Assembly (NCBI RefSeq): GCF_030372765.1
Contig: NZ_JAUCMW010000006.1
Span: 40,425-104,424, forward strand
Direction: 5' to 3'
DNA: 64,000 nucleotides
Origin: Labilibaculum sp. K2S
GTDB taxonomy: Bacteria; Bacteroidota; Bacteroidia; Bacteroidales; Marinifilaceae
Shown here: positions 9,864-18,772 of the stretch, one piece after another
Layout: each line of letters begins with the position of its first letter
How positions within the stretch are numbered: position 1 is the first letter of the stretch
Position numbers and translations under genes: made by a program
Notes under the pieces: model-generated
The model's database searches: none
Seen by the model: only the letters and a program-made list of their open reading frames with translations
Told to the model about the DNA's origin: nothing

Positions 9864-12071
9864 ATGAATAGAATTCACATTGTCTCCAACAGACTCCCTT
9901 TTAGTATTAACGTAGAAAATGACAACATCGAATTAATTCCGAGTGTTGGCGGGCTTGCAACAGGAATGAGGTCGGTTTACAAAGAATACAATGGAAAATG
10001 GATTGGCTGGCCGGGATTACCCAGTGATGATCTTGACGATCAGCTTACTGCAAAAATTGAAGAGGAATTAATTAAAGAAGATTGTGTATCTGTTCATCTG
10101 TCAAAACAAGAAATAGATTTGTACTATGATGGTTTTAGTAACCGGACTATTTGGCCTCTATTTCATTATTTTGCGCAATACATTGATTACGATCATGAAT
10201 TATGGGACGCTTTTGTAAGTGTGAATCAAAAATTTGCTAATAAAGCACTGGAAACTATAGAGGAAGGTGACACCATTTGGATTCACGACTATCAACTATT
10301 ACTGGTTCCTGAAATGATAAAATCAAAAAAGCCCGGCGTTACCATTGGTTTTTTTCTTCACATCCCCTTTCCTTCGTTTGAAGTCTTTCGAATTTTGCCT
10401 TGGCGAAAAGAATTGATACAAGGTATGCTGGGTGCTGATCTGATAGGTTTTCATACTTTCGATTATCAAAGACATTTTTGCAGTTCAGTACGCCGTTTAA
10501 TGGGTTACGAAATTTCATTCAACCAAATTCACATCGAAGACCGGATTATACTTGTTGATTCCTTTCCAATGGGAATTGACTACGATAAATTTAGAGATGC
10601 TGCAACTCAAACATTTCAAAAACCACTTCAGGAAAAATCAAAACTTCATCGTGAGCTGGAAAAATATTTTCTGGTTTCCCCTGAACGAAAGCTGATTCTC
10701 TCGATCGATCGCATGGATTACTCGAAAGGAATTCCGAACCGTTTACGGGCTTTCTCAAAATTCCTGGAAAATTATCCTGAATTTATAGGCAAAGTAACAC
10801 TGATAATGCTTGCAGTACCATCTCGCGGAACTGTAGATCAATATATCAACCTTAAAAGAGAAGTGGATGAATTGGTTGGAACTGTAAATGGAAAATTCGG
10901 AAGCATTAACTACACACCAGTTTGGTATTTTTACCGTTCGTTACCCTTCGAAAACCTGATCGAATTATACAGCTCATGCGATGTTGCTCTGGTAACACCT
11001 GTGCGCGATGGAATGAATCTGGTTGCGAAAGAATATGTAGCATCAAGAACAAATAGAACAGGGGTTATCATTTTAAGTGAGATGGCAGGCGTTGCCAAAG
11101 AAATGGGTGAAGCTCTGATTATTAATCCTAACAATATCAATGAAATTGCAAACGCCATAAATCAGGCCTTAATCATGCCGCTTGATGAGCAGCGGGAACG
11201 GATGATCTTTCTTCAGGACAGGATAAAACGATATGATGTTTTCAAATGGTCCAGTGAGTTTGTAAAATCTTTATCAAAAGTTGAGAAGATCCAAAACTCC
11301 TACTATGCGAAGAAAATCAGTACTAAAATCATGGAAAATCTTACGTCGAAATACCATTCTTCCGAAAAAAGAGCCATATTCCTTGATTACGACGGAACGT
11401 TAACTGGTTTCAGATCGAACCCGAATGATGCAAAACCGGATGAAGAACTTCATAAAATTCTTTTCAAACTGGAAGAGGATCCTCGTAATGTAATTACAAT
11501 TATAAGTGGCAGAGATAGAGATAGTCTGGAGAAATGGTTCGACGGACACAAAATCAATTTAATTGTTGAACATGGTGTTTGGCTTAGAAAAAATCAAAAA
11601 GAGTGGAAAATGCTAAGCAATGCTTCGGATGTATGGAAACCGAATATTCGTCCTACTTTAGAAACCTTTGTTGACCAAACACCAGGGTCTTTTATCGAAG
11701 AAAAAAACTATTCTCTGGTTTGGCATTTCAGAAAAGCAGAACCTGAACAAGGAGAACTTAGAGCTAATGAGCTTAGAGATGAATTAACCACGATGATCGC
11801 CAATCACAACCTCGAAATATTAGAAGGAAATAAAGTTATTGAAGTAAAAAGTGGTGGAATAAACAAGGGGATTGCCGCTATGCAATTTCTTAAAAACCAA
11901 GATTTTGATTTCGTAATGGCCATAGGAGACGACTGGACTGATGAATACATGTTCCGTGAACTTCCGGAATCGGCTCATACCATAAAGGTTGGACTTAAAA
12001 ACACAGCAGCAAAATACAAAGTTGAATCTGTTGCTTCGGTTCGAAAGTTACTCTCAGACTTCATTAATTAG
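9864..12071 (+). CDS. otsA-otsB fusion: Bifunctional trehalose-6-phosphate synthase / trehalose-6-phosphate phosphatase
   Basis: 735 residues in two fused enzymes. Residues 1 to ~465 are a GT20 trehalose-6-phosphate synthase, transferring glucose from a nucleotide sugar to glucose-6-phosphate (NRLPFS, GGLATGM, WIHDYQLLLVP, RMDYSKGIPNRL, TPVRDGMNLVAKE). Residues ~490-735 are a HAD-superfamily phosphatase with the nucleophile motif LDYDGTLTG near 507, ISGRDR, and GDDWTDEYMF as the metal-binding acidic motif. The fusion is the usual form in Bacteroidota and makes trehalose, an osmoprotectant, in the cytoplasm in two linked steps. The gene diverges from the GH15 gene, so their ~100-bp gap holds both promoters and the pair can set the balance of synthesis and breakdown. 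A strong terminator follows. Confidence 0.95.
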   Translation: MNRIHIVSNRLPFSINVENDNIELIPSVGGLATGMRSVYKEYNGKWIGWPGLPSDDLDDQLTAKIEEELIKEDCVSVHLSKQEIDLYYDGFSNRTIWPLFHYFAQYIDYDHELWDAFVSVNQKFANKALETIEEGDTIWIHDYQLLLVPEMIKSKKPGVTIGFFLHIPFPSFEVFRILPWRKELIQGMLGADLIGFHTFDYQRHFCSSVRRLMGYEISFNQIHIEDRIILVDSFPMGIDYDKFRDAATQTFQKPLQEKSKLHRELEKYFLVSPERKLILSIDRMDYSKGIPNRLRAFSKFLENYPEFIGKVTLIMLAVPSRGTVDQYINLKREVDELVGTVNGKFGSINYTPVWYFYRSLPFENLIELYSSCDVALVTPVRDGMNLVAKEYVASRTNRTGVIILSEMAGVAKEMGEALIINPNNINEIANAINQALIMPLDEQRERMIFLQDRIKRYDVFKWSSEFVKSLSKVEKIQNSYYAKKISTKIMENLTSKYHSSEKRAIFLDYDGTLTGFRSNPNDAKPDEELHKILFKLEEDPRNVITIISGRDRDSLEKWFDGHKINLIVEHGVWLRKNQKEWKMLSNASDVWKPNIRPTLETFVDQTPGSFIEEKNYSLVWHFRKAEPEQGELRANELRDELTTMIANHNLEILEGNKVIEVKSGGINKGIAAMQFLKNQDFDFVMAIGDDWTDEYMFRELPESAHTIKVGLKNTAAKYKVESVASVRKLLSDFIN

Positions 12072-12087
12072 TTAAAAACTATTAGCA

Positions 12088-12116
12088 GGCGGTAAATTCT
12101 CATTTACCGCCTTTTT
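12088..12116 (+). terminator. Terminator after otsAB
   Basis: Perfect 10-bp stem GGCGGTAAAT / ATTTACCGCC with a 4-nt loop TCTC, followed by T5. It lies 17 nt after the stop. Confidence 0.88.
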
Positions 12117-12192
12117 AGCTTTTCATGAATCTTAAAAGAGCATTATTACATAGAAAATCGACAAATACTATTCCTGTTCTTTAAAATTCGTA

Positions 12193-12200
12193 TAATTTTG
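12193..12200 (+). promoter_or_regulatory. Probable -7 element of the nadB-nadC promoter
   Basis: TAATTTTG matches the Bacteroidota -7 consensus TAnnTTTG and lies 53 nt before the nadB start. About 20 nt upstream only TTC is seen in place of the TTG -33 element. Confidence 0.5.
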
Positions 12201-12252
12201 CAACGAAATAAAATGAAATTCCCTAATTTCGCACGAACCAAGATTTTTAATA

Positions 12253-13836
12253 ATGCTATACAAACAGTTCGATTATTTAGTAATCGGAAGTGGACTGGCT
12301 GGTTTATATTCAGCCTACTATGCTTCCCGCTTTGGGAAAGTTGCCATTTTAACAAAATCGAAGATTAACGTTAGCAATTCATACTACGCTCAGGGAGGCA
12401 TTGCTGCTGTCACCGATCCTGAAGATTTCCCTCAATATCATTTAGAAGATACTTTAACCGCAGGTCGTGGTTTGTGTGACCTTATTCCTGTGGAAATTCT
12501 CGTTAACGAAGGACCGGATCGTATTCAGGACATAATCGATTTGGGCATGCAATTCGATAAAGAGAACGGCAAACTGGCTTTGGGACTTGAAGGAGGACAT
12601 CACCGAAGGCGGATTCTTCATGCCGGTGGTGATTCAACAGGAAAAGAAATGACTCTTTTTTTGATTAAACAAGTAGTGAACAATCCCAACATAGAAATAT
12701 TTGAAAACCATATGGTTTTTGAATTGCTTGTTGAAAATAAAATTTGTGCCGGAGCAAAAAGCTACAACATCACCGACAATACCAATCTCCTAATTGAAGC
12801 TAAAAATACAATTCTTGCTTCGGGCGGAGCTTCTGCTGTTTATCAAAGAACAACAAACCCGCACACTACGGTTGGCGATGGAATCAATCTGGCTTATAAG
12901 GCCGGTGCCACAGTAGCGGATATGGAATTCATTCAGTTTCATCCCAGTTCGTTTTATTCTAAGGAAGGATATACATTTCTGATTAGCGAAGCTGTTCGTG
13001 GTGAAGGTGCTCATCTTTTAAATTCAAAAGGAGAACGGTTTATGTCGGCAATTCATCCTTTAGCCGAATTAGCTCCCCGCGATATCGTTGCCCGATCCAT
13101 TTTCAATCAGATGAAACAAAGCGGAAGTAATCATGTGATACTTAACCTTAAACATCTGGATGGAGAGAAAATAAAAAATCGTTTCCCGTCCATTAATAAA
13201 AATTGCGAATCATCAGGCATTGATATGACTCAGGAAATTCCGATTGCCCCCGCAGCTCATTATATGGTTGGAGGAATTAAAACCGGAATACATGCTGAAA
13301 CCAATATATCGAGACTGTATGCCTGCGGGGAAATAGCTTCATCAGGAGTTATGGGAGCCAACAGACTTGCTTCAAACTCATTGCTTGAATGTTTGGTTTT
13401 TGGTAAGAGAGCTGTCGATCATGCCAGAGAAACTACTTTGCTTACCGATCCGTTTCCCTTGAATCAGACCGAGCTGCAGATTAATGCAGATTTGGAACAA
13501 TCATTCCTCAATCATTGCAATGAAATTGCAAATGAGATGAATTTGAAGGCAGGAATAGTCCGAAACCATAAAGAATTGACGGAAGTTATTTCACTTTTAG
13601 AATCAATCGAAAACAGTTTTCCTTTTGAAACTTATGAATATTACAGTGTTCGTTTGCAAAACCTTATAAAAGTATGTCATCTGCTAACCACTGCCGCATT
13701 GGCAAGACAAGAGAGTCGCGGAGGTCATTACAGAGAGGATTTCCCAAAAGAAAGATCAAGATTCCTTACCCACTCTATTCAACAAATCAACAAAGAAATT
13801 TATTTTGTTCCTGTAGATCATCGATCTCAAGATTAA
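12253..13836 (+). CDS. nadB: L-aspartate oxidase
   Basis: 527-residue flavoprotein that oxidises L-aspartate to iminoaspartate, the first step of de novo NAD synthesis. The N-terminal Rossmann motif GSGLAGLYSAYYA binds FAD. The family blocks SYYAQGGIAAV, EGGHHRRRILHAGGDSTG, EFIQFHPSSFY, SEAVRGEGAHLLN, APAAHYMVGGIKT and GANRLASNSLLECLVFG all follow in order. The C-terminal helical domain ends with ARQESRGGHYREDFP. Length is typical (~530 aa). nadC starts 10 nt after its stop, so the two form an operon. The middle gene of the pathway, nadA (quinolinate synthase), is not in this window and must lie elsewhere. The ATG start follows the likely promoter by 53 nt. Confidence 0.97.
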   Translation: MLYKQFDYLVIGSGLAGLYSAYYASRFGKVAILTKSKINVSNSYYAQGGIAAVTDPEDFPQYHLEDTLTAGRGLCDLIPVEILVNEGPDRIQDIIDLGMQFDKENGKLALGLEGGHHRRRILHAGGDSTGKEMTLFLIKQVVNNPNIEIFENHMVFELLVENKICAGAKSYNITDNTNLLIEAKNTILASGGASAVYQRTTNPHTTVGDGINLAYKAGATVADMEFIQFHPSSFYSKEGYTFLISEAVRGEGAHLLNSKGERFMSAIHPLAELAPRDIVARSIFNQMKQSGSNHVILNLKHLDGEKIKNRFPSINKNCESSGIDMTQEIPIAPAAHYMVGGIKTGIHAETNISRLYACGEIASSGVMGANRLASNSLLECLVFGKRAVDHARETTLLTDPFPLNQTELQINADLEQSFLNHCNEIANEMNLKAGIVRNHKELTEVISLLESIENSFPFETYEYYSVRLQNLIKVCHLLTTAALARQESRGGHYREDFPKERSRFLTHSIQQINKEIYFVPVDHRSQD

Positions 13837-13846
13837 ATTATCAGAT

Positions 13847-14695
13847 ATGAAAGAATCAGGATTCAACGTTCAGGAAATTGAACTCATCATTAATCATGCT
13901 TTTCAGGAAGATATAGGAAGTGGCGATATTACCACAAATAATATAGTACCCGAAAATACCTTAGCCACAGCAAGTATGACTGCAAAAGCTGATGGAATAG
14001 TTGCAGGTATAGACATCGCCGAAATGGTGTTTCGTAAATTGGATGCAAATTTAAAGTGGAATCCCAAAATTAAAGATGGGGATCGGGTAAAAAAAGGAGA
14101 TGTTATTCTTGAAATAAAAGGAACATTCAGGGCTCTTTTAACCGGCGAAAGATTAGCCTTGAATTTACTACAAAGGATGTCGGGTATTGCTACCGAAACA
14201 GCTAAATATGTTACCGAAGCCAAAGGGACAAAGGTGAAAATACTGGATACAAGAAAAACAGTTCCCGGCTTACGGACATTCGACAAATATGCCGTTAAAA
14301 TGGGCGGAGGAACCAATCATCGCATTGGTTTATATGATATGGTAATGATTAAAGACAATCACATTAAGATTGCCGGAGGCATTACCACCGCTGTTGAACA
14401 GGTTCGTAAAGCCATTCCTTCGGGTATTAAAGTGGAGGTGGAAACAACAAACTTACTTGAAGTTAAAGAAGCTGTTACTGCGGGTGCAGATATCATCATG
14501 CTCGACAATATGAGTAATAAATTAATGAAAGAGGCTGTTGACTTTATTAATGGCAAAGCTTTGGTAGAAGCATCTGGAAATATGAATTTGGAAAGGATTG
14601 CCGGAGTTGCCAAAACGGGAGTAGACTTTATTTCAATTGGTGCTCTCACCCATTCTGTAATTGCATTAGATATCAGTCAAAACATTATTCTTTAG
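13847..14695 (+). CDS. nadC: Nicotinate-nucleotide pyrophosphorylase (quinolinate phosphoribosyltransferase)
   Basis: 282 residues. It joins quinolinate and PRPP to give nicotinate mononucleotide with loss of CO2, the third step of de novo NAD synthesis. The N-terminal domain has EDIGSGDITT and GERLALNLLQRMSGIAT. The barrel carries the PRPP/quinolinate-binding Lys/Arg/His motifs ILDTRKTVPGLRTFDKYAV, GGGTNHRIGLYDMVMIKDNH and VEVETTNL, then ADIIMLDNMS and SIGALTHSV. Length is that of the family (~280 aa). The gene follows nadB by 10 nt and is presumably translated from the same mRNA. No terminator hairpin is obvious right after it. Assignment is secure. Confidence 0.97.
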   Translation: MKESGFNVQEIELIINHAFQEDIGSGDITTNNIVPENTLATASMTAKADGIVAGIDIAEMVFRKLDANLKWNPKIKDGDRVKKGDVILEIKGTFRALLTGERLALNLLQRMSGIATETAKYVTEAKGTKVKILDTRKTVPGLRTFDKYAVKMGGGTNHRIGLYDMVMIKDNHIKIAGGITTAVEQVRKAIPSGIKVEVETTNLLEVKEAVTAGADIIMLDNMSNKLMKEAVDFINGKALVEASGNMNLERIAGVAKTGVDFISIGALTHSVIALDISQNIIL

Positions 14696-15337
14696 TATTA
14701 CAGGAAGAAATATTCAAAATTGAAACTCTAAACAATTTGATGGTATCTTAGCTTCGTATGCAAATACTGCAGATGAAGGAAAACTTGGGTCGTCTATAAT
14801 TAAGAATTTGAGTGTGAATATTTTTTCCTGCAAAAATATTCCAACACAATAAAAGGGCTGTAAAAAAGCAATTCATTTTTTCTCACAAATTGTGTCTGTT
14901 GTATCAACTATTAATTCAGAATTAATCTAAATAAGTTACTCTCTGCCATTCCAAATCAATTTACACATCAACAAAGGAATTCCGACTTGATTTTTTTTCA
15001 CAAAGTACTTAAACACTACCAATTAAGGTGAAAAATCCCTGAATCAACTTCAACTAAATCGATCTATTAATATTGGAAATTGGTTACGTATTACTCACAA
15101 TCTTTATCCAATTCAAAGCACTTTTTTACAAAATAAAAACAAAGTGTCTAATACACTCTGTTTGTCATCTATCAAAATAATAATACTATTATTTCAGTCA
15201 AAATTATTCTAATTAATATTACTATATTTCGACTCATTATTAGACAATTATGAATAGACAATGCCAACAAAAAAAACTCAAATAATTAAAACAATCCGAT
15301 TTAATAATAGCATCCAAACTTAAGATCCAAAACTACA
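14696..15337. other. 642-nt AT-rich intergenic region without a gene
   Basis: No ORF with coding character on either strand. Two small inverted repeats are visible: GAATATTTTT / AAAAATATTC with a 6-nt loop at 14816-14841, and ATTAATTC-A-GAATTAAT at 14910-14926. Neither is followed by a T-run. The right half is presumably the long leader and promoter region of the histidine kinase gene, but I find no convincing TAnnTTTG element. Confidence 0.5.
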
Positions 15338-17470
15338 ATGCAATTTCCCCTACCACTTGCTTTGCTTTTTTTTATTTCGTTCTCCAACACTCTATTTGCA
15401 AATAGAGTTTCAGATGACGTAAAGAATCAGGATAGTATTAAGATAGAACAATATCTAACCAAATCGAGGACGTACTATACGGTAAAAACTGATAGCGCAA
15501 TCTATTTTTCAGATAAAGCGTTACAACTATCCCTGAAAAGTAATAATCAGAAATTGATCATCAATTCGCAGATAGAATGTTTTTACAATTATTCTGTGAA
15601 CAGAGATCTGACAAATGCAAAAGAAGCTCTTGATGAAGCCAAATCAACCGCATATATAATAAATGATTCTTTAAGCATTGGCAGAGTACATTCCTGTTTA
15701 GGATACTATTATGTATTGGCCAGCAAATACGACAGCGCAATCGCCCAATACAATAAATCTTTGGAAATATGCGAGTCACTCAAGGACAACAAAAATAAAA
15801 TTCATAATCTTATCGGACTCGGGGAAATATACTATGAAAGAGGTGATTTAGAATTAGCACTGAGTAAATATGTAGAAGCGTTTAAATTTGAAGAGGTAAA
15901 GTACGACAATGATACCAGACTAAGTCTTCTCATTAACATGGCCAATATTTATTCCGATGAGAATCAAAGGAAGAAGGCAATATCCTATTACAATCAAGCC
16001 ATGGAAATCGCAATAGAGCTAAAGGATGAAGACACTCTATCCGTTCTTTATAATAATTTAGCAATTATATACCAGAACAATTCAGATTACAATAAAGCAT
16101 TACTGTTTTACGAGAAAAGTCTTGATATCGATAAAAAGGCAAATAATAAGGCAGGCATTGCATTGTGTCTGAATAATATTGGTGAAAACTATTTTAAAAT
16201 GGGGAATACAGATAAGGCAATTGTATTCCTGCGAGAATCGTTATACACCAATCGTCAATTACATCTTGAAACTGAAATTATTTATAATCTTGAAACTTTA
16301 ACTCGGGTTCACCTAAGTTTGGGTAATTTCAATCAGGCTTACACCTATCTTGACGAAGGAATTTCCTTGACTAAAAAATTAAAAACAATTGGTAAAAGAA
16401 GTGATTTATTAAAGCTCCTTGCCGAATATTACAATAAAACAGGGAAATACCAAAAAGCTTACTCCTCTATGCTAGCATACAACGCTCTCAAAGATAGCAT
16501 ACAACAAAAATCAAGAACAGATAAGATAGTAGAACTTCAAACGAAGTTCGATTCTGAAAAAAAAGAGAAAGAGAATGAAATTTTAAGAGTGAGAAACCAA
16601 TGTACTCAAGAAAAACTGGAACAGGAAAAAATGAGAGCGAAATACCTTTATATTTTCTTTTTCTTAGCTCTTGCTGTTATCTTTCTAATAGTTATCCTTT
16701 TCCGCTCTAAAATAAAGATAAACAACCAAATAAAAATTATAAACGGCAAATTGGAAGATTCTAATTCCAAATTAAAAATCATGAATGCTACAAAAGATAG
16801 ATTCTTTTCAATAATTGCTCATGATTTAAGATCACCTTTTAATGCCATATTAGGATTTTCAGAACTGATAAAATCGGAAGCTAGGAGAGGAAAAAATTTA
16901 GAGATTATAGAAGAGTATAATGTCAACATTAACGAATCTGCAAACAGTTTATTTACACTACTTGAAAATCTTTTACAATGGGCTAATGATCAACGTGGAA
17001 TCCTTGAATTTACTCCAACTCAAATTGATTTATATGAATTAATTCAATCCAATCTTACAATTTTCAAATTAAAAGCTGCCGATAAATCAATAAAATTATT
17101 TTCAGATATACACCCCAATACGGTGGCTTTTGGTGATATAAACATGGTAAATACCATAGTTAGAAACCTAATTAGCAACGCATTAAAATTTACAGGCGAA
17201 AATGGCGAAATATTTCTGTCTTCCGTAATAGACGGTGATTTCATTCATCTTTCAGTAAAAGATAATGGTATCGGAATTAGTAAAAACAATCAGGATAAGC
17301 TCTTCCGATTAGATTGTAACTTTACAACTATCGGCACTAAGGAAGAAACCGGAAGCGGTCTGGGTCTTATTCTCTGTAAAGAATTTGTAAAGAAAAACGG
17401 CGGTGAAATTTGGGTTGAAAGTGAAGAAAATAAAGGAAGCAAATTCATTTTCTCCTTAAAATCAGCCTAA
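15338..17470 (+). CDS. TPR-containing membrane sensor histidine kinase
   Basis: 710 residues. An N-terminal signal peptide (MQFPLPLALLFFISF) is followed by a periplasmic array of tetratricopeptide repeats, about residues 60-400 (e.g. YYNQAMEIAIELKDEDTLS, NKALLFYEKSLDI, GNTDKAIVFLRESL). A Lys/Glu-rich coiled coil follows, then one transmembrane helix at about 437-458 (YLYIFFFLALAVIFLIVILF). The cytoplasmic half has a HisKA domain with the phosphoacceptor His ~493 in IIAHDLRSPFNAILGFSELI and a HATPase_c domain with NLISNALKFT, KDNGIGIS and ETGSGLGLIL. There is no receiver or DNA-binding domain and no response regulator beside it, so it is an orphan kinase. The TPR region presumably senses an envelope protein or peptide. 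The signal is unknown. Confidence 0.93.
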   Translation: MQFPLPLALLFFISFSNTLFANRVSDDVKNQDSIKIEQYLTKSRTYYTVKTDSAIYFSDKALQLSLKSNNQKLIINSQIECFYNYSVNRDLTNAKEALDEAKSTAYIINDSLSIGRVHSCLGYYYVLASKYDSAIAQYNKSLEICESLKDNKNKIHNLIGLGEIYYERGDLELALSKYVEAFKFEEVKYDNDTRLSLLINMANIYSDENQRKKAISYYNQAMEIAIELKDEDTLSVLYNNLAIIYQNNSDYNKALLFYEKSLDIDKKANNKAGIALCLNNIGENYFKMGNTDKAIVFLRESLYTNRQLHLETEIIYNLETLTRVHLSLGNFNQAYTYLDEGISLTKKLKTIGKRSDLLKLLAEYYNKTGKYQKAYSSMLAYNALKDSIQQKSRTDKIVELQTKFDSEKKEKENEILRVRNQCTQEKLEQEKMRAKYLYIFFFLALAVIFLIVILFRSKIKINNQIKIINGKLEDSNSKLKIMNATKDRFFSIIAHDLRSPFNAILGFSELIKSEARRGKNLEIIEEYNVNINESANSLFTLLENLLQWANDQRGILEFTPTQIDLYELIQSNLTIFKLKAADKSIKLFSDIHPNTVAFGDINMVNTIVRNLISNALKFTGENGEIFLSSVIDGDFIHLSVKDNGIGISKNNQDKLFRLDCNFTTIGTKEETGSGLGLILCKEFVKKNGGEIWVESEENKGSKFIFSLKSA

Positions 17471-17491
17471 ATTATTTTAATCTGATATTAT

Positions 17492-17527
17492 AAGTCAATT
17501 TCTACTCCAGAATTTGACTTTTTTTTT
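17492..17527 (+). terminator. Terminator after the TPR kinase gene
   Basis: Inverted repeat AAGTCAA / TTGACTT (7 bp, outer part of an imperfect longer stem) followed by a run of nine T at 17519-17527, starting 22 nt after the stop. Confidence 0.75.
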
Positions 17528-17547
17528 CATGTTCAACATTAAGAACT

Positions 17548-17555
17548 TATATTTG
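17548..17555 (+). promoter_or_regulatory. Probable -7 element of the mntP promoter
   Basis: TATATTTG fits TAnnTTTG and is followed by GC, as is common at Bacteroidota promoters. It lies 20 nt upstream of the ATG, implying a very short leader. Confidence 0.5.
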
Positions 17556-17575
17556 CAAGCTTAAAACACATTTAC

Positions 17576-18142
17576 ATGGAATTAATAAGCATATTTTTTC
17601 TTGCCCTTGGACTATCTGTTGACTCATTTGCGGCTTCAGTATGCAGCGGGTTGGCGATTAAAAAGATTCATTTCTTTCAGGCAGTTAAAATTGCTTTTTT
17701 TCTTGCCGTATTTCAGGGAGGAATGCCAATTATAGGTTGGTATACCGGTTGGGAATTTAAAGATTCAATCAAAGATTTTGATCATTGGGTGGCCTTTATT
17801 CTGCTCGCAGGAATGGGAAGCAAAATGATCTATGAAAGTATAACGGCAAAAGATAAAGATTGCTCTTTCAACCCCTTAAAATTAATTGTTCTTTTAGGTA
17901 TTTCATTAGCCACAAGCATAGATGCGTTGGTGGTTGGATTAAGCTTCGCCTTTATCAACATAAGCATATGGCTTCCTGCTATTGTTATAAGCATTATAAC
18001 CTTTGTTGTTTCGATGCTTGGAATGTTGCTGGGTAAAAAAATCGGCATTAAATTAAGCCGGAAATTTGAAATAGTTGGAGGTATTGTTCTAATTCTTATT
18101 GGAATACGAATTTTAATCGAACATTTATTTTTTCAAACTTAA
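17576..18142 (+). CDS. mntP: Manganese efflux pump MntP
   Basis: 188-residue inner-membrane protein with six predicted helices in two homologous halves. The paired acidic motifs are typical: GLSVDSFAASVCSGLAI in helix 1 and GISLATSIDALVVGLSFAFI in helix 4, where the Asp residues line the Mn2+ path. FQGGMPIIGWYTG and FVVSMLGMLLGKKIG are further family blocks. It exports Mn2+ and protects against manganese overload. No yybP-ykoY riboswitch is visible; the leader is only about 20 nt. Its stop codon overlaps that of the convergent FMN-binding gene by 4 nt, with no terminator between them. Confidence 0.95.
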   Translation: MELISIFFLALGLSVDSFAASVCSGLAIKKIHFFQAVKIAFFLAVFQGGMPIIGWYTGWEFKDSIKDFDHWVAFILLAGMGSKMIYESITAKDKDCSFNPLKLIVLLGISLATSIDALVVGLSFAFINISIWLPAIVISIITFVVSMLGMLLGKKIGIKLSRKFEIVGGIVLILIGIRILIEHLFFQT

Positions 18143-18687
18143 ATTTCCCCTTTAGCTTTTAACTCACTTAAAAGCAGACTAAGAGTTTTTACGCCTTTAG
18201 CCATTGCCGGAGCTGAAATTGTAGCTCCGGAAATTCCATCAATATCTTTTCCAAATTCCATCTCCTCTCCTCCTATTTTTCCAATAAACTGCTTCAGCCA
18301 CGATTTCGCCATAATCTCGCCACCATAGGAAGATCTGTAAATTAGTACCACTACTTTTTGAATTTCCAGATTTTCATTGAAAACAACCATATAATCGAAA
18401 AAATCGTTCTTTCCTTTTGATGACGCAAAACAAGCAAAACCCATTAATTTATCCGCTTTCTTTAGTGTACTCAAATTTACATCTCTTACCCCTTCACAAT
18501 TAAAAGCATCCAAATTTAGATTGTCAATATCATCCATTATCAAATCTTCAGCGGGGAATATTTTCTGAACTTCTTTATCAATTTTTTTCTGTATGGATTT
18601 AGGAAAATCACTTCCATTTGCAGCAAATGTTCCGCAAATCAACACCAAAATCAATAGTTCCCGAATAATACCCCGAAATCTTTTCAT
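18139..18687 (-). CDS. FMN-binding domain protein, predicted exported and covalently flavinylated
   Basis: 182 residues from the ATG at 18687, which has AAGGAG eight nt upstream; the two codons before it are TTG and give a poorer start. The N-terminus is a signal peptide (RELLILVLICGTFAANG). The C-terminal half is an RnfG/NqrC-type FMN_bind domain (MVVFNENLEIQKVVVLIYRS, YGGEI, then DIDGISGATISAPAM). The motif SGAT, with Thr156, is the site where the flavin transferase ApbE joins FMN by a phosphoester bond in proteins of this family. The protein lies 85 nt downstream of the porin gene on the same strand, so the two are probably co-transcribed. A role in electron transfer outside the inner membrane is inferred. 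No Rnf/Nqr genes or apbE are in the window. Confidence 0.85.
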   Translation of the reverse strand: MKRFRGIIRELLILVLICGTFAANGSDFPKSIQKKIDKEVQKIFPAEDLIMDDIDNLNLDAFNCEGVRDVNLSTLKKADKLMGFACFASSKGKNDFFDYMVVFNENLEIQKVVVLIYRSSYGGEIMAKSWLKQFIGKIGGEEMEFGKDIDGISGATISAPAMAKGVKTLSLLLSELKAKGEI

Positions 18688-18772
18688 CAACAAATCTCCT
18701 TTACTTGAAAAACCTCAAAGCAAAATGGAAATCCAAAATGCTTTGAAGCAAAATATTTTAATTGTCTCCGAT

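Noticed and set aside
17528..17575. yybP-ykoY manganese riboswitch before mntP
   Set aside because: The predicted leader is only about 20 nt and the space back to the upstream terminator is too short for the aptamer.
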